From Prochlorococcus sp. AG-409-P19 (GTDB lineage: Bacteria; Cyanobacteriota; Cyanobacteriia; PCC-6307; Cyanobiaceae): a DNA stretch of 64,000 bases. Below are positions 47,818 to 57,900 of this stretch, one piece after another. A program made the position numbers and the translations under genes. Position 1 is the stretch's first letter, and each line of letters begins with the position of its first letter. The notes under the pieces were generated by a model. That model did no database searches, was not told where the DNA came from, and saw only the letters and a list, made by a program, of their open reading frames with translations. The stretch is from contig QCKO01000006.1 of the NCBI GenBank assembly GCA_003215315.1, positions 25,225 through 89,224 on the forward strand. The letters run 5' to 3'.

Positions 47818-49581
47818 TTATAATTGATCTAACATGAAATAATCATGTATAGCATTTAATCCTTTAGAACCATCTTTTTCTGAAATAATACATGTAGTAC
47901 GAATTTCACTTGTTGCAATCATTTCTATATTAATTTTCTGATCTGCCAAAGCCCTGAACATTTTTCCTGCGGTGCCGACTGTAGTAGGCATTCCAGATCC
48001 AACAGCGCTTAACCTTGCTATTGATTGTCCTTCTTCAATAAAGGAATCTTTCCAGTTAGATGTTAATTTTTTCAATGCTAAATCTGCTTCTTTTTTGTCT
48101 TCCTTTTTTAAGGTAAAACTAATATCTTTTGTATTATTTGAATTTTTACGTTCTGATTGCACAATTGTATCTAAACTTATATTAACCTCAGAAAGGGTTG
48201 TAAAAATAGTTGCTGCAGTTCCAGGCTCATCAGGTATATTTTTGAAACTAATCTGAATTTGACCATTATCTAGCGCTACGCCTCTTACTTCAGGTTCTTC
48301 ACTAGGTTTTGACTGTGGATTTAGATGTATTTGCTGCTCATTTAGCTTGAAGGACTCTGCAATCGATCTTGCGGCTTTTTTGCCAGCTTTTGTATCGATA
48401 ACACAACTTACCTTTACCTCACTTGTAGCAATCAATCGAATATTAATGCCTGCTTTTGATAGAGTTTCAAATAGTGTTGCAATTATTCCTGGCCTGCCCA
48501 TTATTCCTGCACCACTAATACTTAATTTACTCATTTTTGTCTGTGTTGTGATATTACCCCCAAGGATTTTTATGATTTTTTTGCATTGATTTTTAGTATT
48601 TTCTAGTTCATTTTCTGCGACACTAAAAGTAATATCGTTACTATTACCATTGTGCGTAGATTGAATGATTAGATCAACATTAATACCTCCAGCAGATAGT
48701 GCCTCAAATAAGTTTGCTGCGATTCCAGGGTGATCAGGGATGCATGAAAGCCCAACAACTGCTTGATTTTCTAGAAGCTCTAAACCATCAACTGGGCTGC
48801 GATGCTCGAGGCCACCTCTGCCAATAGATCCACACCCTTGACTAGTTAAAATAGTTCCTGGATTATTGAAGTCTGAACTAGATCGGACTTTTAAAGTTAC
48901 GCCATAATTTCTAGCGATTTCTACTGCACGGGGATGGAGAACAGCAGCACCTAAGCTTGCTAACTCCAGCATTTCGTCGCAGCTAATAGTTTTCATTAGC
49001 TTTGCATTATTTACTATTCTTGGATCTGTAGTTAATACACCAGGTACATCAGTAAATATTTCGCAAGCTTCTGCATTTAAAGCGGCTGCTAATGCTACTG
49101 CTGAAGTGTCAGAGCCTCCTCTCCCAAGGGTTGTGATCTCTGGGGTTCCACCTCTGCCTAGACTTGTGCCTTGAAAGCCTGCTATTACTACTACTTTTCC
49201 TTGACTTAAAAGTGATTGAACATGGTCTGTTCTTATTTCTAGAATACGTGCTCTTCCATGTGAAGATTCGGTAATAATTCCTGCTTGATTCCCGGTCATT
49301 GAAATAGCTGGAACATTTATCTCATTGAGCGCAATAGCAAGTAATGCAATTGATACTTGTTCTCCTGTGGAGAGCAACATATCCATTTCACGCTGAGGTG
49401 GTTGCGTGCTTAAGCTCGTAGCAAGTTTGCTTAATTCATCTGTTGTTTGACCCATAGCGGACACAACAACGACGAGGTCATTCCCTTCTTCTTTATTGAT
49501 GGCAATTCTTTTCGCAATTGATTGAATGCGCTCCACACTTCCAACGGAGGTGCCACCAAACTTTTGCACCAAAAGAGTCAT
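47818..49581 (-). CDS. lysC: aspartate kinase with multiple ACT domains
   Basis: VQKFGGTSVGSVERI, TTLGRGGSDTSAVALAAAL, ACT-domain repeats in the C-terminal half. Confidence 0.96.
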   Translation of the reverse strand: MTLLVQKFGGTSVGSVERIQSIAKRIAINKEEGNDLVVVVSAMGQTTDELSKLATSLSTQPPQREMDMLLSTGEQVSIALLAIALNEINVPAISMTGNQAGIITESSHGRARILEIRTDHVQSLLSQGKVVVIAGFQGTSLGRGGTPEITTLGRGGSDTSAVALAAALNAEACEIFTDVPGVLTTDPRIVNNAKLMKTISCDEMLELASLGAAVLHPRAVEIARNYGVTLKVRSSSDFNNPGTILTSQGCGSIGRGGLEHRSPVDGLELLENQAVVGLSCIPDHPGIAANLFEALSAGGINVDLIIQSTHNGNSNDITFSVAENELENTKNQCKKIIKILGGNITTQTKMSKLSISGAGIMGRPGIIATLFETLSKAGINIRLIATSEVKVSCVIDTKAGKKAARSIAESFKLNEQQIHLNPQSKPSEEPEVRGVALDNGQIQISFKNIPDEPGTAATIFTTLSEVNISLDTIVQSERKNSNNTKDISFTLKKEDKKEADLALKKLTSNWKDSFIEEGQSIARLSAVGSGMPTTVGTAGKMFRALADQKINIEMIATSEIRTTCIISEKDGSKGLNAIHDYFMLDQL

Positions 49582-49626
49582 TAAATTTCCCTTACATGTT
49601 CTAATTATTTCAGTTCTTGGTCACAT

Positions 49627-50640
49627 TTATAAGTCTTTTGTTAGGAGAATGTCTTTAAAAGCATTACTTGGATTTACTCCTTGTTTTATTGCAGCTTCAA
49701 TTTCCAGGAAGCTATCTAATAACTGTAAACATTTTTTTGAACTCTTTCCTTTTATTTGTTTTCGAATCACGTAAATTCGTTTTGGATTGCCTATTCCAGC
49801 CAGCTTGGCGATTGAAGTGACATCATGATTTCCTTCTTCGTCCAGAAGCTTTACCCATAACCAGCCTCTAGCTTGACTTACCAAAGTTGCTAAAATTTTT
49901 AATGCTGGTTCTCCGCTTTCTAGAAGAGAATTAATTCTATTTAGTGCATTACCAATATCTTCTTTTAATATGCAATCGGCAATGTTTAATGAGTTGGCAG
50001 TAATCCCATGAATCAGTGACTTAACCATATCATTGGTAATTATGAGTTGGGTTTGCAGGTTATGTTGTTTTTTATTTGATTCAGAAAGTAAGGATAGTTT
50101 CTGAAGTTCTGTATGAATTCTTGTACTATCATTTCCAATGGCTTCTACAAGTGTAAAAATTGCTTCTTGTTCAATCTTGAGGTTTAGATCTGCACCAATT
50201 TTTTGAATCAACTCTATTTGACCTGATTCATCCCATACTGCTGGAAGCATATATAATTGCTCACTAGAACCCTTTGATTCTTTAATTACTTTTAGAATAG
50301 ATTTAGTTAGTTTTAAACGTTTATCAGGTTTATTAGTGTTATTTAATATCAGATGATTTGTGCATGGTATGAGATCAAGTATATCTTCTAGTTTATGAGA
50401 TAGATCATTTGTCGATCCGTTGCAAAAAGGACTTCTTTTTAATAAAACTACTCGCCCACCATTCCCAAAAGGAGGTGTTCGAATTTCATCAATGCATCGA
50501 CTACTTTGTTCTGCTTGATTACCATCTAATCGACTAAGATTAAAGCTAATCCAATTTGGGTCAATAAAATTTTGGATAATTTGCTCAATTGCTTTATTGC
50601 TAGCACTATAGTCATCCCCATAAATTAGATGTATTGGCAT
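49627..50640 (-). CDS. holA: DNA polymerase III delta subunit
   Basis: HLIYGDDYSASNKAIEQI and general HolA architecture. Confidence 0.85.
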   Translation of the reverse strand: MPIHLIYGDDYSASNKAIEQIIQNFIDPNWISFNLSRLDGNQAEQSSRCIDEIRTPPFGNGGRVVLLKRSPFCNGSTNDLSHKLEDILDLIPCTNHLILNNTNKPDKRLKLTKSILKVIKESKGSSEQLYMLPAVWDESGQIELIQKIGADLNLKIEQEAIFTLVEAIGNDSTRIHTELQKLSLLSESNKKQHNLQTQLIITNDMVKSLIHGITANSLNIADCILKEDIGNALNRINSLLESGEPALKILATLVSQARGWLWVKLLDEEGNHDVTSIAKLAGIGNPKRIYVIRKQIKGKSSKKCLQLLDSFLEIEAAIKQGVNPSNAFKDILLTKDL

Positions 50641-50699
50641 TTTGCAATTAGTTCTTGTTATAGATCATGACTCAAATGATTTCCTATGTCAGTTAATTC

Positions 50700-51338
50700 A
50701 TGAATAATATTGATCATCCCATTTTTATTCAAAGTATTCAATTTATAAGATCTAAACTTGGATCGAATAAATTAGAAGGTGTTCAAGGAGAAATATTAGA
50801 ACGTCTTATCCATACAAGTGGCGATTTTTCTATTCAGAAATCTTTGCGCTTTAGTTCAGAAGCTTGTATTGCTGGCATGTCTGCTATGAAAACAGGTGCT
50901 TTGATTCTTACAGATACAGGAATGGCGGCATCCGCGATAACTTCAATGGCTCAACGTACATTTCAACTTCCTGTAAGAAGTATTTTGGAATGGTCTTCCG
51001 ATCAGTATCAACAAGGGATGACAAAAACTGCCAGCGGAATGAAACATGCTTGGTTAGAAATTAATACAAGCCACCCTGGAGGGAATAAAAATGTAATTGT
51101 TGTAATTGGAAGCGCACCGACTGCTTTGCAGCAATTATTAGATTTGATTCAAAATGGTGAGTCCAAACCCTCTTTAATTATTGGTATGCCTGTTGGCTTT
51201 ATAGGAGTAGAAGAGAGTAAAAATCGACTATTAAATAGTAATTGTAATTATATTCTTCTTGAAGGTTCCCGAGGTGGAGCTTCATGCGCTGCTGCTACAG
51301 CCAATGCTCTTTTGCGAGCTGCTTTTCTTAGCTTTTAA
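50700..51338 (+). CDS. cobH: precorrin-8X methylmutase
   Basis: TDTGMAASAI, VIGSAPTAL, GMPVGFIGVEESK, LEGSRGGASCAAATANALL. Confidence 0.94.
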   Translation: MNNIDHPIFIQSIQFIRSKLGSNKLEGVQGEILERLIHTSGDFSIQKSLRFSSEACIAGMSAMKTGALILTDTGMAASAITSMAQRTFQLPVRSILEWSSDQYQQGMTKTASGMKHAWLEINTSHPGGNKNVIVVIGSAPTALQQLLDLIQNGESKPSLIIGMPVGFIGVEESKNRLLNSNCNYILLEGSRGGASCAAATANALLRAAFLSF

Positions 51339-51341
51339 AAT

Positions 51342-54152
51342 TTAAGCTGCCTTAGTCGTATTAGGTTTATTCCTAGCTTCTAGACATTGTGTGATTTGGT
51401 TTGGATTATCTCTCTCTAAATTTTTGAGTATTGTTTTTGCTTTTTCAATTACTTGAGGAGGAACACCTGCAAGCCTTGCAGCTTCAATTCCATAACTTTT
51501 GTTAGACCCTCCTTCAATAACTTTATGAAGGAAAGTAAGTTTATTGTCTTTATAATTTACAAGTACTTGATAGTTGGATACATTACTTAAATTATATGAA
51601 ATCTTATTTAATTCATGATAATGAGTTGCAAAGATTGTTCGACTAATAATTTCTTTAGCTAGAAATTCGCTAACAGACCAAGCTATTGATAAACCATCAA
51701 ATGTAGATGTTCCTCGCCCGATTTCATCTAATAAAACTAATGAGTTTGTAGTTGCTTGATTAAGAATAAAGGCTGTTTCAGTCATTTCAACCATAAATGT
51801 AGATTGACCTGCTGCTAAATCGTCGACTGCTCCTACTCTTGTGAAAATTTGATCTGCAATGCTTATCGAAGCACTAGCAGCAGGAATCCAGCTTCCAATT
51901 TGTGCCATGATTTGTAATAAACCTATTTGCCTTAAATAGCAACTTTTTCCACTGGCATTAGGTCCTGAAAGGATAATTAAATCTGTCCCTGAACCAAGCA
52001 GAAGATCATTCGGCGTAAACTCTTGATTTACTAAAAGTTGTTCAACAACTGGATGCCGACCTTTTTTTATATGTATTCTTCTGGATGATTCTTTGCAATC
52101 CAACGCAATTATTTCAGGTTTTATATAAGAGTGGGTTGCTGCTAATTCTGCAAGTCCACAAAGTGCATCTAAATAAGCAATTGCTTTGGAGGCTTTTCTG
52201 ATTCCCTGTGACTCATTTCCGACTTGTTCTCGGAGATGGCAAAAAAGTTCATATTCATGCTGTGCGGCTCTTGCTTTTAACTGAAAGATTTTGCCTTCTC
52301 TTTCTTTTAAATCAGGCGTTATAAACCTTTCTTCATTTGCTAGTGTTTGCCTTCGAATCCAGTGAGATGGGACATCTTTTGCTTTTGCTTTGCTAACGGC
52401 CAGGAAATATCCAAAGGTACGATGATATTGAAGTTTAAGATTGCTAATTTTGCTGTCTTCTCTTTCAAGTAACTCTTGATTTTGTAGCCATTCATTTTGA
52501 TCATCCATTTGATTTCTTAAGCCATCTAATAAATCATCAAAACCATCATTGATTAGCCCTCCTTCTGTTAATGATAAAGGAGGATTTAGAATGATTTGAT
52601 TGAAAATGAGAGATGAAATATTGATTAATCTAGTGTCTATGTTTATAATTTCATTGAAAAATTGAGTATGTTGTTTAGGTAGTTTTTGTAAGGATTTTGA
52701 TATTACAGGGATTCGTTGTATACCTTCAGCTATCGCTAGTAAATCTCTCCCACCAGCTTGCTGAGCAGCTGCTCTTCCTGCTAAACGCTCCAAATCTCCC
52801 ATTGTCCTTAGAGCCTTTCTAAGAGTTTTTCGTAGTTGTTTATTCTCTACAAGTGCACCAATAATTATTTGACGGGATTTGATAATTTTTTGATCAATTA
52901 ATGGTTCTTGAACCCAACGTCGTAAACATCGTCCACCCATTGCAGTTAATGTTCGATCAATCGCCCACAACAAGGAACCTTGGAATTGACCATCTCTTTG
53001 GGTAGAAATAATTTCTAAATTTCTTTTTGTTTGAGCATCAATAATTAGGACATCTTTAGCACTACATAGATTAGGCAATTCAAGTGTAATTCTGCTATTT
53101 CTTTCTTTTTTCTTATCTGTATTAACAATTGGATTGGTATTATCCAAGTAGGCTATTAGCCCACCGACAGCTCGTGTTGATAATGTCAAAGATTTAATAC
53201 TTAATCCATCTATAGAAAGTAGATTATAATGTTTTTTTATTGCTGATTTAGCTTCTACTAAAGTGAAAGATGTTTTATCAACTTCTGTTACTTGGCAATG
53301 GTTTGGACACCATAATTCTTTGATGTAAGGTTGTCTCTCTGAGATAATTTCAGACGCCTCTAACTTCATTAGTTCTTGTTTCAGCGTTTCAGTTTCTCTT
53401 CCTTCTTTGATTAGAAGCTCGCCTGTACTTACGTCTGCACTAGCTAATGCCCAGGTAAAAGGCATCTCTTTGGAGGATTCAATTACAACTGCTCCTAGCC
53501 AATTGTTCTTACGAGCTTGAAGCATTCCTTCTTCTATTATCGTTCCAGGTGTGATTAATCTTGTTATTCCTCTTTTGAGTAGTGCACCTTCTTTACTGGG
53601 AGTATTTTCTAATTGGTCACAAATAGCTACTGAGAAACCTTTTTTGATAATTTCTGCACAATATCTTTCTGATGCATGGTGTGGTATACCTGCCATAGGC
53701 ACTCTTCCTATGGTTTTGCCACCATCTTTTCCTGTGAGAGTAAGCTCTAGTAGTTGAGCTAGTTGAATAGCATCTTCAAAAAAACATTCAAAAAAATCAC
53801 CTAGTCGATAGAGTAAAACCCTTTCGGGGTTGGCCTTTTTTAGTTCTACATAGTGCCTTAGAACAGGTGTTAGTTGATCTATAGGAACAATACTGTGGTG
53901 TGACCAGTTGGTTGTATTGGTTTTGAGATCAGAGTGTGACTTTTGTTCAAGATTGCCATAACTCTTTTCCTCCTTGGATTCAGTTTCATTTTCAATTCGC
54001 TTTCTTGGTCTTAATGAGGCATCTTTTTTTAAGAGTTTGTCTGAAAGCTCAGATTCTTGTTCAGGATCTAAAGACTGCTTTGCTTTTGCGATTTTTTGCT
54101 TTTGCTCATTACCAAACAAGCTGCCTTGCAGTGGATTTGGGCTTAGGGGCAT
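51342..54152 (-). CDS. mutS: DNA mismatch repair protein MutS
   Basis: GDFFECFFEDA mismatch-binding FxE-like motif, LSGPNASGKSCYLRQIGL Walker A, LLDEIGRGTSTFDGLSIAW. Confidence 0.97.
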   Translation of the reverse strand: MPLSPNPLQGSLFGNEQKQKIAKAKQSLDPEQESELSDKLLKKDASLRPRKRIENETESKEEKSYGNLEQKSHSDLKTNTTNWSHHSIVPIDQLTPVLRHYVELKKANPERVLLYRLGDFFECFFEDAIQLAQLLELTLTGKDGGKTIGRVPMAGIPHHASERYCAEIIKKGFSVAICDQLENTPSKEGALLKRGITRLITPGTIIEEGMLQARKNNWLGAVVIESSKEMPFTWALASADVSTGELLIKEGRETETLKQELMKLEASEIISERQPYIKELWCPNHCQVTEVDKTSFTLVEAKSAIKKHYNLLSIDGLSIKSLTLSTRAVGGLIAYLDNTNPIVNTDKKKERNSRITLELPNLCSAKDVLIIDAQTKRNLEIISTQRDGQFQGSLLWAIDRTLTAMGGRCLRRWVQEPLIDQKIIKSRQIIIGALVENKQLRKTLRKALRTMGDLERLAGRAAAQQAGGRDLLAIAEGIQRIPVISKSLQKLPKQHTQFFNEIINIDTRLINISSLIFNQIILNPPLSLTEGGLINDGFDDLLDGLRNQMDDQNEWLQNQELLEREDSKISNLKLQYHRTFGYFLAVSKAKAKDVPSHWIRRQTLANEERFITPDLKEREGKIFQLKARAAQHEYELFCHLREQVGNESQGIRKASKAIAYLDALCGLAELAATHSYIKPEIIALDCKESSRRIHIKKGRHPVVEQLLVNQEFTPNDLLLGSGTDLIILSGPNASGKSCYLRQIGLLQIMAQIGSWIPAASASISIADQIFTRVGAVDDLAAGQSTFMVEMTETAFILNQATTNSLVLLDEIGRGTSTFDGLSIAWSVSEFLAKEIISRTIFATHYHELNKISYNLSNVSNYQVLVNYKDNKLTFLHKVIEGGSNKSYGIEAARLAGVPPQVIEKAKTILKNLERDNPNQITQCLEARNKPNTTKAA

Positions 54153-54304
54153 CGCCCTACCTCAGCATTAAGTTATGCATAGTAGAAGAAGTGAATTTTT
54201 TTTGCATGTGAAGCCTCGCGACAAAGATGAAGAAGTTTGCTAAAAAAATGCTTTGTCATGGGAGAATTTATGCATAGATTATTTGTTTTGAAGCTCTAAT
54301 TATC

Positions 54305-54520
54305 ATGCTGGCCATCAACTCCATAGTTTCGAACGCACTTTTATTCTCTTCTTTACTTTTGGTTATAGGTGTACCAGTCTTCTATATGACTCAAACCAAT
54401 CCAGAGGACAATAGGAATCCCAATATTAAAAAAATAGAGATCCTTGCAGGTGTTTGGTTTCACCTAGTGTTACTGCAAGCTTTAGTCGGGGAGTACATCA
54501 CTCATCAAATGAGTATCTAA
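54305..54520 (+). CDS. psbZ: photosystem II protein PsbZ (divergent)
   Basis: Two-TM 71-aa protein with LLVIGVPVFY...AGVWFHLVLL resembling the PsbZ VxGVPV and SGxW motifs; sits between mutS and ribH. Confidence 0.7.
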   Translation: MLAINSIVSNALLFSSLLLVIGVPVFYMTQTNPEDNRNPNIKKIEILAGVWFHLVLLQALVGEYITHQMSI

Positions 54521-54625
54521 GCGCTACTTTTCTCATTTAAATACAACAAATTCAAATTCACTATGGGCTGTTCAGGTGAGCATTCCAGGGGTTAGCTTAG
54601 TGTTGTAATTAGAAGCCTTTCTACA

Positions 54626-55102
54626 ATGGCAACACTTGAAGGTAAATTTACAAATTCAGCTGATTTACATTTGGCAATAGTCATTGCAAGGTTTAATGAT
54701 CTTATTACTAATAAATTGTTGTCAGGATGCTTGGATTGTCTTTCTAGGCACGGAATAGATACCTCTGAAAACAGTTCCCAATTAGATGTTGTTTGGGTGC
54801 CAGGTTCCTTTGAACTTCCTATGATTTCTCAGGCGCTTGCAAGGAAAGGTAAGTACGACGTTGTAATCACTCTTGGTGCAGTTATTCGAGGAGATACTCC
54901 TCATTTTGATGTGGTTGTCGCAGAGGCAAGCAAAGGCATTGCAACTGTTTCGAGAGAAACAGGTGTTCCTATGATTTTTGGGGTTTTAACAACTGATACC
55001 ATGCAACAAGCTTTAGAGAGAGCAGGAATTAAAAATAATCTTGGATGGAGTTATGCTCTTCAGGCTTTAGAAATGGGGTCTTTGCTTAAAACTCTAAATT
55101 AA
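54626..55102 (+). CDS. ribH: 6,7-dimethyl-8-ribityllumazine synthase
   Basis: [42 protein letters not shown]. Confidence 0.97.
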   Translation: MATLEGKFTNSADLHLAIVIARFNDLITNKLLSGCLDCLSRHGIDTSENSSQLDVVWVPGSFELPMISQALARKGKYDVVITLGAVIRGDTPHFDVVVAEASKGIATVSRETGVPMIFGVLTTDTMQQALERAGIKNNLGWSYALQALEMGSLLKTLN

Positions 55103-55191
55103 AGCAATACTTTTTCAATTCTTATATTTGATTGACCTTTTGCCCTATTTTGAGGCATGCTGATTGTTCAAATGAATTCTTATGGCTTTAT

Positions 55192-55263
55192 GCGGATGTA
55201 GCTCAGTGGTAGAGCATCTCCTTGCCAAGGAGAGGGTCGAGAGTTCGAATCTCTTCATCCGCT
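55192..55263 (+). tRNA. tRNA-Gly (anticodon GCC)
   Basis: 72-nt cloverleaf: GCGGATG/CATCCGC acceptor, anticodon loop TTGCCAA, T-arm GAGTTCGAATCTC; CCA not encoded. Confidence 0.96.
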
Positions 55264-55301
55264 TAGTAAGAATTTAATGTTCATACAAACTTATCTTTTC
55301 A

Positions 55302-55328
55302 AGGACAATTCACAATTGTCTTGTTTTT
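55302..55328 (+). terminator. Rho-independent-like terminator downstream of tRNA-Gly
   Basis: GACAATT-CAC-AATTGTC perfect 7-bp stem (9 with G.U and A-U extension) followed by TTGTTTTT. Confidence 0.65.
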
Positions 55329-55416
55329 ACCTTAATTGCAATCAGAACGTTTAATATAATTTGATTGCCTTTTTGCTCATGAGTGGCAAGAGTGCTTAGT
55401 TTTTTAATTCAGGAAA

Positions 55417-57204
55417 ATGGCTAACCCATTAATAAAAGGTTATTCGGGCGCAGAAGGTGATTCATTGTCTTATGTCTCTATATCTGAGAATCAGAAAAGT
55501 GTTTATACTTTTACAGCAAATGAATCTGTTACCTGGTCTCTTACTGGGGGAGAGTTAGATCTTTTTACTATTAATGAAACTACTGGTAAATTGAGTTTTA
55601 AGGAACCAGTCGATTTTGAGAAATCATTTAGTTCAAACGGAACAATATTAGAATTTCAAACTAACTATAAAACTGATTTAGTACCTAATAAGTTTTATTT
55701 ACAACTTTATGATCAAGAGACTACCAATATTAACGAAGTCTCGATTACTGCGACTAATTTTTTATCTTATGTAAATGATGGATCATATCAAAACACAATT
55801 ATTCATCGATTAGTTCCCAACTTTGTCATACAAAGTGGAGGTTTCACTAAACCGAGCTCTCCTTCTAGTGTCATAGAAGGTCAGCCTAATATTATTGCAT
55901 CTAAAGGCACAATTATAAATGAACCTTTAAATTCTAATGTTATGGGAACAATTGCCATGGCAAAGGTTCCAGATGAAGCTGATAGTGCTACATCACAATG
56001 GTTCATTAATATTTTAAATAACACACATCTTGATACACAAAATGGAGGTTTTTCTGCGTTTGGTCATCTTCTTGGGGATGGAATAGAAAACCCTATATTA
56101 TTAAATGATCAAAAAATTTATAGCGTAACTTATCAGGACTTCAGTCTTAATGAGCTGCCTTTGGTAAATTTGAGTGGAGATAATATTATTAGAACTGATA
56201 ATTATTTTTCTATTCATGATATTTCAGTCGTTGACGATAGACCTAGCCAAATTTCAAATACATACAATGCACTAATCACAGCTACTGATAATGATGGAAA
56301 TCAATCTAGTCAATATGTAATTATTAACATTGATGATATTATAGGAGAAACGATTATAGGACTTGATGGGGATGATGATACCGCAGGAGGGATAGGTCAA
56401 GATACATTTTTAGGTCAATCCGGTAATGATATTTTTGATGGTGGTGTAGGTTTGGATACGGCAATCTATCGAGGCGATTTTGCCGATTACACCTTTTCGA
56501 TTGCAAATAAGAAGTTAACGGTGACTGATAATCGTATTACTGATAATAGTGATGGCAATGATACGCTTTCTAATGTTGAAAGACTTACTTTTGGAGATAA
56601 AAAAGCGTTGGTAACTTCTAAAGAAGTTATGGCAATTAATTCAATTGGTTTTCAATCTGAGAAAGTTTATGCTGGTAAAAGTGATACTTATAAATTCTAC
56701 GATTTAGGTAATGACAAGTATGGGATAGGTACCTCAACAGGAATTGATGAGCTTACTGGTGCTTCAGTAATGAAATTCGATGATAAAAGTCTCAATCTTG
56801 TTGATGACATTAAAGCCACTTTTGATCAAGTGACTGGAATTAATACTTCTTCAGGTGAAATGTTTAGGCTATATAATGCAGCATTTTCAAGATTCCCTGA
56901 TTCCTCTGGTCTCAGTTATTGGATTAATCAATACAGTTCAGGGATTGATGATTCAAGGGCGGTTGCTTCTTCTTTCATCGTGTCTTCCGAATTTAAAGAG
57001 CGCTATGGAGAAGACGTTTCGAATGCTAAATATGTAGAAACTTTATACATTAATGTTCTTGGTAGGGAGTATGACCAAGCTGGATATAATTATTGGTTAG
57101 GAAATTTAAATAATGGATTAGAAACAAGGTACGAATTGCTATTGGGTTTTTCTGAATCTATAGAAAATAAAGGTTTATTCTCAGAAATGACAGGCTTATA
57201 TTAA
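55417..57204 (+). CDS. multidomain protein: cadherin-like repeat interrupted by a cyclophilin-type PPIase domain, RTX-like Ca-binding repeats, C-terminal DUF4214-like domain
   Basis: NFLSYVNDGSYQNTIIHRLVPNFVIQSGGFT, GTIAMAKVPDEADSATSQWFIN (cyclophilin); GLDGDDDTAGGIGQDTFLGQSGNDIFDGGVGLDTA (RTX-like); FRLYNAAFSRFPDSSGLSYWINQY...ETLYINVLGREYDQAGYNYWL (DUF4214-like). Confidence 0.87.
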   Translation: MANPLIKGYSGAEGDSLSYVSISENQKSVYTFTANESVTWSLTGGELDLFTINETTGKLSFKEPVDFEKSFSSNGTILEFQTNYKTDLVPNKFYLQLYDQETTNINEVSITATNFLSYVNDGSYQNTIIHRLVPNFVIQSGGFTKPSSPSSVIEGQPNIIASKGTIINEPLNSNVMGTIAMAKVPDEADSATSQWFINILNNTHLDTQNGGFSAFGHLLGDGIENPILLNDQKIYSVTYQDFSLNELPLVNLSGDNIIRTDNYFSIHDISVVDDRPSQISNTYNALITATDNDGNQSSQYVIINIDDIIGETIIGLDGDDDTAGGIGQDTFLGQSGNDIFDGGVGLDTAIYRGDFADYTFSIANKKLTVTDNRITDNSDGNDTLSNVERLTFGDKKALVTSKEVMAINSIGFQSEKVYAGKSDTYKFYDLGNDKYGIGTSTGIDELTGASVMKFDDKSLNLVDDIKATFDQVTGINTSSGEMFRLYNAAFSRFPDSSGLSYWINQYSSGIDDSRAVASSFIVSSEFKERYGEDVSNAKYVETLYINVLGREYDQAGYNYWLGNLNNGLETRYELLLGFSESIENKGLFSEMTGLY

Positions 57205-57270
57205 CAATAAATCTCTATATATTGATTATTCATTATTTACTAATATGTAAGCATATATTGCTATTTGGAT

Positions 57271-57732
57271 TTACTGATTATCATTCAGGAACATAAGTTC
57301 TTGTTTTCTTTCTTTTATAAATCCCATTTTTGAATAAAAATCTTCACAATGAGTTGTCATTATATAAACTTTTTCTACTTCTGAGATTACTTTATCATTT
57401 AGTATTGTATCTATAATTTTCTTGCCTAACCCTAGGTTCTGATGCTCTTGATCCACTACAATATCCCATAAAACGGCTCTATATATTTTATCTGATGTGG
57501 CTCTTCCAAAGCCGATAAGATGATTATCTTTCCAGATACTTACGACTATTAAACTGTTAGACAACATGCATTTAATACTGCTGGACTTTCTTTTTTTTGC
57601 CCAAAATGTATTTTTATTTAAAAGGTACTTAAGTTGTTCTATTCCTTGTTGAGGCCAAAACCTTGGTCCCAAGCCCAATAATCTTAGTCCAGGTGCTCCA
57701 GGAGCATGCTTAACTAGTATTGGATCATCCAT
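57271..57732 (-). CDS. GNAT-family N-acetyltransferase
   Basis: LIGFGRATSDKIYRAVLWDIVVDQEHQNLGLGKKIID acetyl-CoA motif A. Confidence 0.85.
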   Translation of the reverse strand: MDDPILVKHAPGAPGLRLLGLGPRFWPQQGIEQLKYLLNKNTFWAKKRKSSSIKCMLSNSLIVVSIWKDNHLIGFGRATSDKIYRAVLWDIVVDQEHQNLGLGKKIIDTILNDKVISEVEKVYIMTTHCEDFYSKMGFIKERKQELMFLNDNQ

Positions 57733-57900
57733 AAAGTAAAATTATAGAAGTGAAGAAACTTTAACAAGCATTACACATCCTGAGCACTCCTTTTTGACTT
57801 CTATTGAATGCATACTTTGTGACGCAACCTACTTGTTGCATTCGAGTACTGTAGCCTTCAATAAAAACGTCTATTTTTAAATTGAAAAAATATAACTATT

